The notes under the pieces: generated by a model
What the model was told of the DNA's origin: nothing
The model's input: the letters and a program-made list of their open reading frames with translations, nothing else
The model's database searches: none
NCBI RefSeq assembly: GCF_030272615.1
Contig: NC_081412.1
Span: 693,540,083 to 693,604,082, forward strand
From: Cryptomeria japonica
Lineage: Eukaryota > Streptophyta > Pinopsida > Cupressales > Cupressaceae
Length of the DNA stretch: 64,000 nucleotides
Direction of reading: 5' to 3'
In this document: piece after piece, positions 47,101 to 58,765 of the stretch
Numbering within the stretch: position 1 is the first letter of the stretch
How the letters are laid out: each line of letters opens with the position of its first letter
Translations under genes and position numbers: made by a program

Positions 47101-48483
47101 CGAAATAATATAATATATTTTCTTTATTTTTTTTGAAACACAGTTCGGTTTTCAATAACCACAAAACGCCCACCACAAAGATTTATAATAAAAAATTTCG
47201 ATTTACTATAAATCGGTTTAAACAAACTGAGTTTGGTGTCAAATTTTCTTGATGGTTTTCTCATTCTTTACAAACATCCAAGGGTTTCAAACGCCCAAGA
47301 GAATAGAGGAATTAACCACACCACAAATACACTTCCAGCCAAGCTAATCAATTTGTTAAATCAATTCATAAGCATGGCATTCGATGGAGGATCTAAAACC
47401 AAGATAAAACCCCCATTTCCATTTTAAACAAAAACTAAAATTGAGAGTTGGATCCTACTTGATCTCGCATTCCTGGCAAGATCGACTGAAGAGTCCCAAT
47501 CTCCCGCTGCCAAAACCCTCCTTCTCCATCCAAAATCCCCAAATTCGTCTCCAAAATTTCCTTCCAACCAAAATCTCTCCAAAAATGTCCATCATCCATT
47601 TTTCCCAAATTTTGGGTTATATGGAAGAGTTGACCAAAAATTCTATTTTTGGAATTTAAAAATTTTTATTTAAAAAAATAATTCACAAAATTAATCCTTT
47701 CTAACTATCACAACAAATTAACTTGCTTTCCAAATCCAAAATCGATTTTCTCATTTAATTAAATTTAACCTTTCAAATTTTAAAAGCCAACAGAATGCAA
47801 TAGAATCTATTGAAATTTAAATACAAAACTTCTTTTCATCAGCATATATAAAATGCATTTAATATTGAAAATCAGTCATTTAATCGAACTTACTCCCAAA
47901 TTAAAATGAGCAATCCAATATCAACGAAAATCGCATATGAAAACCCGATTAATTTAATCCATTAATCTTCAATGCACAAACGCATATATTTAATAAAGAA
48001 AATTACTAAGGACTAATTAATCAATTTAACCATGCACACCAAGCACGCAAATTGAGAAGGTCAACCAAACAGACGACTCGCAAACCCAAACAAAAAGGGA
48101 TAACCGACGACGACTGGCGATACTCACTTGAGCACGACTAAGGTCAACTAGGGTCTTACGACCACCTAATCCAACTCTAAGGATTAAAAAGGTACACTCA
48201 AGCCTGCAATCCAGGTGAAGACGAACCTCGCACTCATGCGGCGTTGTACCTGAAATCTCCTGCAACCAAAGATCATACATGCATGCATATATAATAACTT
48301 AATGAAAGTGTTAGCTCAATATTAATACCATGATACAGGTACACTAAACAACTTGCATACAACTAGTGAGAAAACCACATCAATCGCTATGCGTAAAATC
48401 AACATCTGACTATAACATAATATTACGACAAACTAATCAAGATTAAACCAAGGTTAGAAGTAGATTAGGGCAGGGGTACTACA
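44124..48483 (-). repeat. 5' LTR of the LARD-like element
   Basis: This 4360-bp copy holds a 29-bp stretch (about 45497-45525, GGGCGCGGCCCCC and following) between two GCCACTTT words, absent from the left copy. The GC island is at 46815-47035. The end near the PBS reads, on the minus strand, CCCTTCGGGG, a small stem with a TTCG loop. Confidence 0.93.
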
Positions 48484-48488
48484 ACTTT

Positions 48489-49623
48489 GGTAGTTGACAA
48501 TGAATTTGCAAAATGCAAACCTAGGATGAACCTAAATCTAAGTGACATGAATGTTGAGACAAGATTTTGAAAAATATTTGACAACCATGTTTGAAGGTGT
48601 TGTGAACTTTGTTGAGTGAAATACTCTTGTGTTTAACCTTGTTTTGAATCGATTTTTCTTGTTTTTGAAATGAGACACAGCTCAACTTTTGACAAGAAAA
48701 GAAGACAAGATATTTCAACTTAGACTCAGGACAATCATGCTCATTCACACATTTCTTATGGTAGGTAAGGACAGTAGGTACTTGAGAGGTAGACTCGTTA
48801 TGAGACTCAGGGAGAATACATAGATGCTTGACCCCACGGGCTCCCCTCCATGACACTCACTTCTTAGGACAGCCAAGCATCAATCCCCATGCAAATCTCC
48901 CCATGGTGAACTTAGTATCTCTTCCAAGTATCCAAACTCCTCCTTCTCAAGCAACTAGAAGGATTTTTGGCCTCTAAATACAAGGTGTTTAATAAGGATT
49001 TCTGTTAAGCGTTACTCCTTGGTGTCATGTAAGTGTGATTGAGACATAAGTCCACCAAGATACCAAACAAATGTAGTCACACAAGCATGATTTAGACTGC
49101 GAGGCCCTACTTAGATGTTGATATGAGAAAGAGTCCAATGGTCAGCACTTCCCAAGTAACTACAATTCCCACATAACCCTTCCTTCAAAGCTTTCACCCA
49201 TTAGGTATTTATTTATAGTGAGTTAGAATGCCAAGGTACTCTGGCTATGCTCACTTTGGGTCGTTCCCTTCTCATGATTGTCACTTGCTTGCAAAAAAAA
49301 GCAAATGGTCGGGAAAGCAGACCCTCTAAAGGTGACAAACAATCCAAGACATGAGAATAGTATCGAAGATCTGGATTTCTGATCACCCTAAGAAGGATGA
49401 GAGCATACTCGCCTACTCCAATGTCAAACTTGACAATCAAAGAAAACACATGTTCATTCCATCCTACTGAGCAATCATACTAGGTGCCTAATTATGAATC
49501 ACAAACACAAAGTTCGGTTGGAATACAAGGCAACCTACAAAATCACTAAGTTAGAAGTTTGATTTGTTTGGTCTTTGACTAGTGAACTTGCATAAGATTT
49601 GTTAGTAGTTTCCTTTTTGTCTT
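48489..49623 (-). other. Tat 5' leader, middle part
   Basis: This piece of the Tat leader lies between the LARD-like and Tekay-like insertions. Two minus-strand frames (48521-48856, 49213-49449) show no family resemblance. Some Ogre-type elements carry an extra ORF before gag, so a remnant cannot be excluded. GTCTT at 49619-49623 is the left target duplication of the next element. Confidence 0.5.
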
Positions 49624-50197
49624 TGTCAGGCCCAAACTTTTGGGCACGAATGGAATAAATTTTTTTTTTAAATACTGAACTTAGAATGAATTACTTAATT
49701 AAAATAATGCAACTCTAGTTTGGTCTTAACTATATTTTGTGTGAATCAGATAATTAATTTAATTTGGTGATAAAGTTAACTAAGTCATCAGCGAGCTAAT
49801 ATTTCTCCAAAAGAGTTATCCCTAATCTTCCATTACTAAATAATTAAAATCTCAAACCTAACAATTAATCTCAAATTTAAATGATCAATAATTATCTTAT
49901 AGTTCTTAAATTACAGTGGGTCCAAAAATTAATTTACTCTAACTCTTTGATTAAATTAACCCCTTAAGTAAAATATCCATTAATAAAAAGGTGGCTAATA
50001 AATTTCAAAATAAAAGGGGGCCAACTTGGCACACATGGGTCCTTTATTTTAAACCTCCTAGGTTAATCCCATCAAGAGTTTCAGGAATAAACCTTCTTAT
50101 TAAAATTCTTCTACAATTGTCAAATAATTAAAAAAAATGCAAAACTTAGTTTTACAACTAACAAATCTAATTCCAAATAAATATAAAACTTAATCTA

Positions 50198-50237
<40 letters not shown>

Positions 50238-50916
50238 TATAAATTTTATATATATGTTTATGAATATATTCTAAAGAGAAGGTGGGGCTTTTATTTTATT
50301 ATATTAATTTACCCCTTTTAAACATTCCCACACACATACCTATTTAAAAAAAAAAAAAAAACTAAATGTGTTTGCCCTAACCTGAAAATAGGGTTAGGGC
50401 ATGTGTGTAAAACAAACAACATTTACACTTTCTTTTATTTTTGTGTGTGTGTTGTATGTGTATACTCCATTTTGTGTGTGTGTGTGTGTGCAGGTGTAGG
50501 AATGGCGGCCCGAGCTCTAACCCTTGGCCGAGCCGAAGGGAGGAAGGCGGAGGGAACCGAGCGGCCAAATTGGGGGATGGCGGTGGAGGATTTTTTTTGT
50601 TTTGAGTGGGAGTGAGCAGCAGTGGGCGGGGGTTTCCCCCGGGCACCACTGTACTTACCCACAGTGCGGCCGAGCGCCGTCCACTGTAGGTAGTCATAGT
50701 GGCGGACCAGGAGCGGACCCAGTGCCGTCCACTATGGTTACCCAAAGTGGCGGTGCCGAGCCGTCCACTGTGAGTAATCACAGTGCAGGCCAGGCTGCGT
50801 CGTCCCCTGTTTTCACAGGGATTCGGCCCTTTGGGACTTTAAATTTTTTATTTTTTATTTTTTTTTGTATTGAAATGTGGTATAAACAAAAATACGTTTA
50901 AATATATATTTATATA

Positions 50917-50967
<51 letters not shown>

Positions 50968-51240
50968 CCCCTTTTCTTTTTGCTAGGAAATTTAACATGA
51001 ATTACATCACTGTTTTTTTTTTTTGGTTTATAAACAGAATTATCAGAATAACATTTAGAGAAATAAAATATTTAAATATATATTTACATATATATATATA
51101 TATGTATATATATATTTTGCTATTTTTTTTTTTAAATCTATAACCCATATAGGCTTTTTTTTTGAGTTTATTATTATTTTGTGTATCTCTAAAATGCATG
51201 CAAGGATTTCCTAATGTTATTTGCAGATTGAATAATGGGG

Positions 51241-51276
<36 letters not shown>

Positions 51277-53815
51277 ATAACAAAATAAACTAAAACTAAA
51301 TGCTAATTTTTTTTGAAAAGAAATAGACTAACTATAAATAAGATTTATTTCTGCTTTCAATGGTAAAATAATGACAGTTTTATTTGCAGCAGCATTATTA
51401 TAGCTAAATGAACACGTAGAAGCAAATTTAATTTCATTGCCAAATAAACATAGATGCAACAACATCCCTTTTTTTTATGAAGATTTAAATACAAATTAAT
51501 TTCATTTCTCCTTCCCTTTTGCAATACTAACACAAGTAGGAAAAATATATTTCTTTTACAAGTTTAAGTATGAGGTAAATAAGATTACAAATAAGTATGA
51601 AAACCCAACAAGTATTTTCCCTTCCATAGTAATATGAATACATTATATACACCCCTTTTTTTTCTCAAAATAAATACAACAAAACACCCCCCCCTTTTTT
51701 TAAGCTAATATGGAATACATATTTTTCTTCAACACTTTTCTGCAACACAAAAACAGCAACTAAGCTCTTTATTCTTTCTTTTCCCATCCAAAGCAACTTG
51801 CAATAAAAAAAAAACACAACTTGACCATGGAGAGCTCACCTCCCAGCCTAGGCTTACTAGAAGCCACCCCCGAGCTTGGAGAACCAAGCACTAGACGGGT
51901 TACAAACAAGCAAACAACACAACAACAAAGGGCAAAACACTCAACATGCATTTTCCCATCCCAAGCTACACTTTCACCACTTCTTGTGATGATCTTTCCA
52001 TGGGTGGAAGTGGACCAAGTACCATTGGAGAGATTGCAAGCCAAAATTACAACACAAGCCACCTCATGGCAATACAAAATACAATAAAAGATACATCTCC
52101 ATACCTTATGCCCCCCAAAGGCTCAAAGGCCATATTTTCTCCCCTTATGACCCCCAAATGCATACACAAGGCTATGCAGAAAGGGTCACAAAGGACACCC
52201 TTGAGATCACTCTCCATAAGGAGAGCCTCTCACCCAAGGCTGTCATACTCCTTCCACCCCAAGACCATCCTACTCCCCAAGAGTAGGAGATCCTGGACAC
52301 TCCCAAAAGCAAGAACACATACACAAAACATATAAATGAAAACTTACATTTTTTTTTTATTATTTTTTCAACAACAATTTACATAAACACATCTCTTACA
52401 ACAAGCATTTCTTTCCTCAACAAAACAACATAAACAACATAAATAAGAGGAAATAAAACCAACCTTATTTTGCCAATAGGTATATTAGATTTTAGTTGGG
52501 GATGAGCTGCCCAAATCCACACAAACTTTTCTCCAATCTCTCCCAAAAATTTTATTCTACAACTAATTTTCAAAACAATGCATAATCTCCAACAATGGAG
52601 AGTGGGTCATTACTCACTAAGTCCCTAATCCTTGCCTAAGAAGGCCTCTCACACACTTCCCAACCCCTTGGGTGAGGTGAGAGTTCCCATTGGTTGCTCT
52701 TCCCAAACTCTTACACATTACTAAAACTGGAAAGGGAAAAGGTGAGAGAAGATAGGGAAGAGAGTTTGACATCAAAAGGGAAGGTTGTCTATCCTAGGAG
52801 GAGCTTTCTAAGTTGAATTTTCGCTCACCTTCAAAAACCCACTTTTTGAGTTGACTAAACAGTCACATGGGAGTAGTCACATGTTTCAAAATACCCCTAA
52901 CCCATAGGTATACCCTTTGGACCTTTGGAAAAGCCCTAAAACTAACCCTAGGAGTCCTTTTAACCCCTTAGAAACCCAACTGAAGTTTACCTACGGGTCA
53001 AACCTGAGTTGACCACTCCCAAGACTCCCTACCCAAGGCAAATTTGGGACCACACTCATGTTTTTGAATGGATTTGGTAGAAACAAAACTCCTTCCAAGA
53101 GACAAGTCAAAATCAATGACACTAATCAGCACATGTGTCAAGTGACACAATAAAATACAATATAAAAATCACACATGGAATTTGTCTCTTGTAGGATTAC
53201 ACATATACATAAAAATTAATTTTAACACTCAAGTATCATGCACTTCACAAATAAAATACATTACAAATGGGGTGTTGTCTCTCCAAATAGACAACTCCTG
53301 GCTTAACAAACGTACATTGGTCTAGGTTTGGTTCTCCATATAAATTCCATGGTCACATGGATAATTTTCCTGTGCATCTCAATTAACACATTAGTAATTC
53401 CAAATAATCACAAGTATACATAATTAAATACATGGATATCATTGCACATCAAACACTCATACATTTGGCAACAATAACTCAATATCTCATTTATCCAAAT
53501 TCGATTCCACATAAGCAATTAACATAATTCTCAAAATTGAACCATTCATAAAATAAGCATCATTTTTCTATCATCAAAATGAAGTCCTGCAATTCAAATA
53601 ATGACATTCACCATTTCAAAATAATTCTATTCTAGCAACATATATAGTTCCATAATCATGATGCATAAAATAAAGCATCAACATATGTCAATGTGATCCA
53701 AATCATGGAAATCATATAGGTTCTAAATCCATAAAGCATAAAATAAAGCATCCATAATAGTCACGATATGCAAATAACTGAAAAATATCAAACTGAGTCG
53801 GGGTAGGGCCTCACA
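49624..53815 (-). repeat. 3' LTR of the Tekay-like element
   Basis: Plus-strand ends are TGTCAGGCCCAAAC and GTAGGGCCTCACA. It contains AT microsatellites (50202-50232, 50905-50960, 51243-51272) and a GC-rich island (50500-50830) with four CACTGT/ACAGTG-type hairpins. Short open frames in it are repeated in the other LTR and are not genes. The palindrome GCCCAAACTTTTGGGC is at 49630-49645. Confidence 0.93.
50647..50785. repeat. Hairpin array in the Tekay-like LTR (four units)
   Basis: Units at 50647-50666, 50681-50702, 50729-50750 and 50766-50785 each have complementary arms (CACTGT/ACAGTG, CCACT/AGTGG, CCACT/AGTGG, CACTGTGA/TCACAGTG) around a 4-12 nt loop, mostly with GTA or TTAC. The right LTR has three units at 59815-59834, 59849-59870 and 59898-59917. 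Confidence 0.75.
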
Positions 53816-53830
53816 CCCTCCCCCTCTAGG
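53816..53830 (-). promoter_or_regulatory. Polypurine tract of the Tekay-like element
   Basis: The minus strand reads CCTAGAGGGGGAGGG and meets the LTR start TGTGAGG with no gap. The gag-pol stop codon TAG (53826-53828) lies inside it, so there is practically no 3' untranslated interior. Confidence 0.88.
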
Positions 53831-56800
53831 CATGAACTTCCTCTTGGAGTTCATCAAAAAGGTGGGGGTACTGTGATCTCATACGTGCTGCATCCTCCCA
53901 TGAGGCTGTGACCTCATCATAGCAATCCCACTGGACCCTAACCTGGTCTAGCTCTCGACCTTGAAGGCCCAGCGTCTGGCGTGCCAAAATGCGAATGGGC
54001 TCCAAAGCTAGCTGCCCGTCCGACTCCACCTGCAAGGCATCCCAATCTAGAATATGAGACTCATCATAGATATACTTCCTCAAAACTGAAACATGAAACA
54101 CATCATGGATGCGTGACAGGCTAGGTGGCAATGCTAAATGGTAGGCAATTGGTCCTATCCTCTCAAGGATCTCAAATGGTCCTACAAATCGAGGTGCGAG
54201 CTTAGAACCCTTTCCATATCGGATTGGCCTCTTATGCGATCGTACTCTCAAGAAGACTCTGTTTCCAACCAAGTAGCTACGATCTATCCTCTTTGCATCT
54301 GCATATTTCTTCTGTCTATCCTGTGCCTCTCTAAGACGCTGCCTAATCAAATCTACCTGCTGCTCCATATCCTGAACTATCTTAGGACCAATAGCAATTC
54401 TGTCCTCTATGCGGTCCCAACTCAATGGTGTCCTACAAGGTCTGCCATATAATGCCTGATAGGGTGGCATCCCCAAGGACGTGTGATGCCCATTGTTATA
54501 GGCAAACTCCACTAAGGGAAGGTACTCTTCCCATCTGGTCTGGTGATCCATGACATACATGCGGAGCATATCCTCTAATACTTGATTAACTCTCTCTGTC
54601 TGGCCATCCATTTCCGGATGATAGGCTGTACTGAAATTGAGCTTGGTACCCATAGCTGCCTGTAATGCCTTCCAAAAGGAAGATGTGAAGAGGGAATCCC
54701 TGTCGGAAATGATCTTACGTGGAACACCATGAAGTCTAAGAATGTCTCGCAAAAACACTTGTGCTACTGCTGGTGCTGTGAAGGTGGTACGAATTAGTGA
54801 AAAGTGAGCCACTTTGGTCAACTTGTCAACCGTCACCAAGATGGCATCATGGCGACGAGATGACATGGGGAGACCAATGATGAAATCCATGGATATAGTG
54901 TCCCACTTCCACTCTGGTATAGCATGAGATTGGAGCAACCCACCTGGATGGCGGTGCTCCGCCTTGACTCTCTGACACTCAAGGCATCGGGCTACCAACT
55001 CGGCAATAAGCTATCGCATTCCTGGCCAATGGTATATTTCCCTCAAGTCTGCATGCATCTTCTTGACCCCAGGATGTGCTGCATAAGGAGCTCTATGAGC
55101 CTCTATGATAATGAACTCCTGCAATCCCCTGAAAGAAGGTACATAGATGCGCCCTCTATGGCGTAATAAACCATCGAACTCTAAGGAATAATCCACATAT
55201 TTCCCTTCTAAAGTTTCCTGAGATTGTATAGCCTGACAAACCTCTAAATACCATCTATTCTCTGGCAACTGCTGCATGATCCGATCTCTCAAATCTGTGC
55301 TCATAGATATGGTGTATACCTCATGACGTCTCCTACTCAAAGCATCTGCAACTACGTTTTCCTTCCCTTTGATGTAGTGAACATCAAAATCATACTCGCA
55401 CAAGAATTCCATCCATCTCCTCTGATGTGCATTAAGATTCGGCTGAGTGAATATGTACTAGAGGCTCTGATGGTCTGAGTGCAACTCAAAATGATGTCCC
55501 AAAAGGAAATGTCTCCATCTCACAAGTGCATGCACTACTGCTGCAAGCTCAAGGTCATGAGTAGGGTAATTAAGCTCGTGAGTCTTGAGTTTCCTAGACT
55601 CAAAAGCTATAGCTCTGCCACCCTGCATAAGGACTGCTCCTAAACCCTCTAGCGAAGCATCTGTGCAAACCATGAAATCAGCTGAAGGATCTGGTACTAC
55701 AAGGATAGGTGTGGTAGTAAGTGCCTTTTTAAGTTCTTGAAAGGCCTTCTCGCACTTCTTCGTCCACTCAAATTTCTTCCCTTTGCGTTGAAGAGAAGTA
55801 ATAGGGTGAGCAACTCTAGAGAATCCCTCAATGAAACGTCGATAATAACCTGCTAAGCCCATGAAGCTCCTAACCTCTGTCACACTCGTAGGTGCTGGCC
55901 AATCCATAATGGCTCTGATCTTCGATGGGTCCACTGAGATCCCATCACCGGATATAACATGACCAAGGTACCTGACCTCTATTCTAAAGAAAGCACACTT
56001 CGACAAATTGCCATACAACTGATTTTCCCTCAAACACTACAAAACCTGTCTCAAGTGCTCCTCATGCTCCTCCTCATTTCGTGAATATATCAATATGTCA
56101 TCGAGAAATACAATCACAAAACAGTCAAGGAATGTGTGGAATACTCCATTCATGAGACTCATGAAAACTGTTGGGGCATTCGTAAGACCAAATGGGACCA
56201 TGGTGAACTCATAGTGGCCATATCTAGTGCGAAATGCGGTCTTGTGGATATCACTATCCACTATCCTCAACTGATGGTACCCTGACTTTAGATCAATCTT
56301 GGAAAATACTTTGGCACCCTGAAGTTGGTCAAATAAATCATCAATCCTGGGCAATGGATAACGGTTCTTGATAGTTGCTTTGTTCAACTGACGGTAATCC
56401 ATGCACAATCGGAGAGATCCATCCTTCTTCTTCACGAAGATGACTGGTGCACCCCAAGGAGATACACTAGGGCGAATGTGGCCCTTCTCTAGGAGTTCCT
56501 CAAGCTGTATCTTGAGCTCATTAAGCTCATTTGTGGTCATTCTATATGGTTCTTGAGAAATTGGTTCGGCTCCTGGAACAAGGTCTATATGGAAGTCAAT
56601 ATCTCTACGGGGTGGCATTCCAGGTAACTTTGAAGGAAATACATCTGAAAATTCCTTAAGGATAGGATGGTCATCAATAGATGGTTCCTTTTCCTCTTCT
56701 TCTTCTCTATCACTAATGGTGATGGCAAATAACTGACATCCCTTTCGCATGCTCTGCTTAAGCTGCATGGCAGAGATCATATGAAGAGACATGGGTCTCT

Positions 56801-58592
56801 GAATTCCAGTGATCACTATGGGAGAGCCATGATCATCCTCACACTCGATCCTTTTTAGGCGACAATCCATCTTGGCTCTATGGGCATAAAGCCAATCCAT
56901 GCCAAGTACGATGCCATATGAACCGAGTGGTGTAACTCTAAGGTCTACTAAGGTGGTGGTATTACCAATCTGAAGCTGACAACCCTTAACCTCTGATTCC
57001 ACTGACACCCTAGCCCCTGAAGCTAATTCCACTTCCCAACTGACCTCTTGTCTAATTGCCACTAGCCTGCAACGCTCCACAACCAATGGAGATATAAAAG
57101 AGTCAGTAGCTCCTGAATCAAATAATATAGATACACTGCTACCTCTGATCATACCTGCTACCTCAATAACTGTGGCCTGATGCTCTTCTTGGTGGTTGTC
57201 AACCGCTGCGAAGACCCTATGGGACTTGCCCATATCCCCAACTGTCGGCTCTGATGCTGCCATCCTCTAATTTCCTGCCATCTGACCCTGAGGACACTCT
57301 CTCGCCATGTGTCCCATGGCTCCACATGTGAAGCAAGCGCCACGTGCCTGAAACTGCACTCCCTGTGGTTTGGAGAAAGACTGTCCCCCTGTCCTGCTAG
57401 AACCACTATACCCACCTCTGGAGGACTGCTGAGTCCTTGCGGGAGGTGTGTAAGGAGCCTGAGATCTCTGATCTCACCTCTGACCCTGTGACTGCCACTG
57501 CTTGGGCTTCGTGCCCTGCTGACTCTGCAGAGGCCTTTGCCTCTGGTTTTGCTGTGACTGCTGTGGAGAAGGGGGTTTGGAGAACCCCGATGTGTGTCTG
57601 TTGTTACCTTTCCAATGGGGTTTTTGAAACCCGTAAGTCTGTGGTGTAGGGTTACGGTTCTGGAACCGATCCTTCTAGTCCTGGGGTCTGACCTGAATCT
57701 CCTCAGCTATCAAATCCTTCTCCACGGCAACCCGAAGGCTCCCTAGAGCGGCCATTCTCACTGGTCCTGCTATGCCAGAATTCAATCCTCTGATAAATCG
57801 GTTGACGAGAAGCTTCTCATCTTTCAGGTAGTCTATGTACGATAAGAGTTCAAAGAACTTGTTCTCGTACTGGGTCACTGAAAGACCCTTCTGCTGGAGG
57901 TCATGAAACTCATCCACCCTACGCTGTCTGAAATGCTCTAATAAATACCTCTCCCTGAACCTCTTTGTGAAAATCTCCCAAGTGAGGGTTTCTATCTCTA
58001 AGCCATACTTATACTCTTCCTGTCTCCACCATGTGGAGGCTGTTCCTCACAATAGGTGAACCGGTGCACGTGCTTTTAGATTGCTCTCATAAGAGCGCAA
58101 TGCAAAGCACCTATCTAGGCTTAAAAGCCATGCCTCTGCTTCTACCCTGTCGGTAAATCCCTCAAAAGATGGTGGCTGAAGACGCATAACCTCTCTGATT
58201 AGATCCCCTGGATCCTGACGTGCCCTCTCAATATACACTGGTGCTACGACTGGAGGGGGTGCTAGTAGGTGAACGGACTCGGGCTCATGCCCAGCCTGAC
58301 TCTATACGGGATTAGGAGGTGGACTCCTACTCCGTTCCCGTTCTACTGTTCTATGGCTTCCTGAGTTCTGGTTCTCAACATTATGATCTATTGCCGGAAG
58401 CCTATCTTGAACTATGCCAATCAGGTTTTGAAGAGCTACCAAGATGTCTCGGTTTGGGTCAACTGATCATTCGGGAGGAGCTGCTAGGTTCACTTCCTGA
58501 ACTGATTCCTCCTTAATGACCTCTTCGCATGCCATGCGTTCACGCCTAGGGCCTCTACCACGTTTGCGAGCTTGTCACGTAGTTGGAGGCAT
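53826..58592 (-). pseudogene. gag-pol: Tekay-like gag-pol polyprotein, one phase, ten stops
   Basis: From ATG 58592 the minus strand keeps one phase for 1588 codons to the stop at 53826. Domains by codon are: basic N-terminus; capsid about 147-250 (SLDRCFALRSYES, EFHDLQQKGLSVTQYENKFF); knuckle CFTCGAMGHMAREC 420-433; protease [10 protein letters not shown] about 490; RT with FLDDILIYS about 828; RNase [15 protein letters not shown] about 974; integrase zinc site (HRAPYAAHPG ... CLECQ), then DTISMDF, IISDRDSLF and DGQTERVNQ as DDE; and a chromodomain-like end (VRVQWDCYDEVTASWEDA) about 1530-1588. Stops are TGA at 58575, 58467, 58047, 57474 and TAG at 58302, 57675, 57267, 56037, 55458, 55011 (lowest base). 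No frameshift was found. Catalytic residues are kept. The element is dead as it stands unless stops are bypassed, which I consider unlikely. Confidence 0.92.
53832..53854 (-). other. Hairpin next to the Tekay-like polypurine tract
   Basis: ATGAACT (53832-53838) and AGTTCAT (53848-53854) pair perfectly around the 9-nt loop TCCTCTTGG, one base from the tract and inside the last codons of pol. The LARD-like element has a hairpin at the same place with a different, still perfectly paired stem. Confidence 0.6.
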
Positions 58593-58750
58593 CCTTTTTA
58601 AGAAAATAAAATAAAATGAAATAAATAACTATTTTAGGAGAAATATTTTAGCTAATTTAAAAATAAATAAAATAAAAATAAATACAATTTAATTAATTAA
58701 ATAATTATAGCGAAACGTAATGGAGTAAGGTTCCTAGTGTTGGAAACCTT
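58593..58750 (-). other. Short leader between PBS and gag of the Tekay-like element
   Basis: About 160 bp of AT-rich leader with AAATAAAATAAA words; no upstream ORF of note. It includes the PBS-adjacent block shared with the LARD-like element. Confidence 0.6.
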
Positions 58751-58762
58751 GCTCTGATACCA
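58751..58762 (-). other. Primer binding site of the Tekay-like element
   Basis: The minus strand reads TGGTATCAGAGC three bases inside the right LTR, the initiator Met-tRNA type, making the right LTR the 5' LTR. The following minus-strand block GGTTTCCAACACTAGGAAC resembles the block after the LARD-like PBS. Confidence 0.93.
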
Positions 58763-58765
58763 AAA

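Larger units (their letters stand above)
35983..48483 (-). mobile_element. LARD-like non-autonomous LTR element (4.3-kb LTRs, no coding)
   Basis: This 12501-bp element is flanked by perfect ACTTT duplications (35978-35982, 48484-48488). LTRs of 4329 and 4360 bp are about 98-99% alike by eye. The 3812-bp internal part has an initiator-Met PBS at its right end and a polypurine tract at its left end, giving minus orientation. No gag, protease, RT or integrase was recognised. Size and layout match the class called LARDs (described from barley, roughly 4.5-kb LTRs and 3.5-kb non-coding interior). PBS, polypurine tract and adjacent hairpin resemble those of the Tekay-like element at 49624. Confidence 0.88.

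Noticed and set aside
50377-50901. Frames of 70-134 codons on both strands in the Tekay-like LTR (also 59527-60006)
   Set aside because: The GC-rich island and GT repeats keep both strands open. No conserved domain was seen and the hairpin array crosses them.
51769-52087. Overlapping 88-102 codon frames, repeated at 60937-61255
   Set aside because: They are the same LTR sequence in two copies, both strands are open, and no domain or start context supports a gene. Similarity between copies reflects LTR identity, not coding constraint.
53826-58592. Programmed stop readthrough of gag-pol
   Set aside because: Ten stops spread over all domains, including one six codons after the start, fit decay better than a single recoding site. 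A natural readthrough only at the gag-protease TAG (57267) cannot be excluded.
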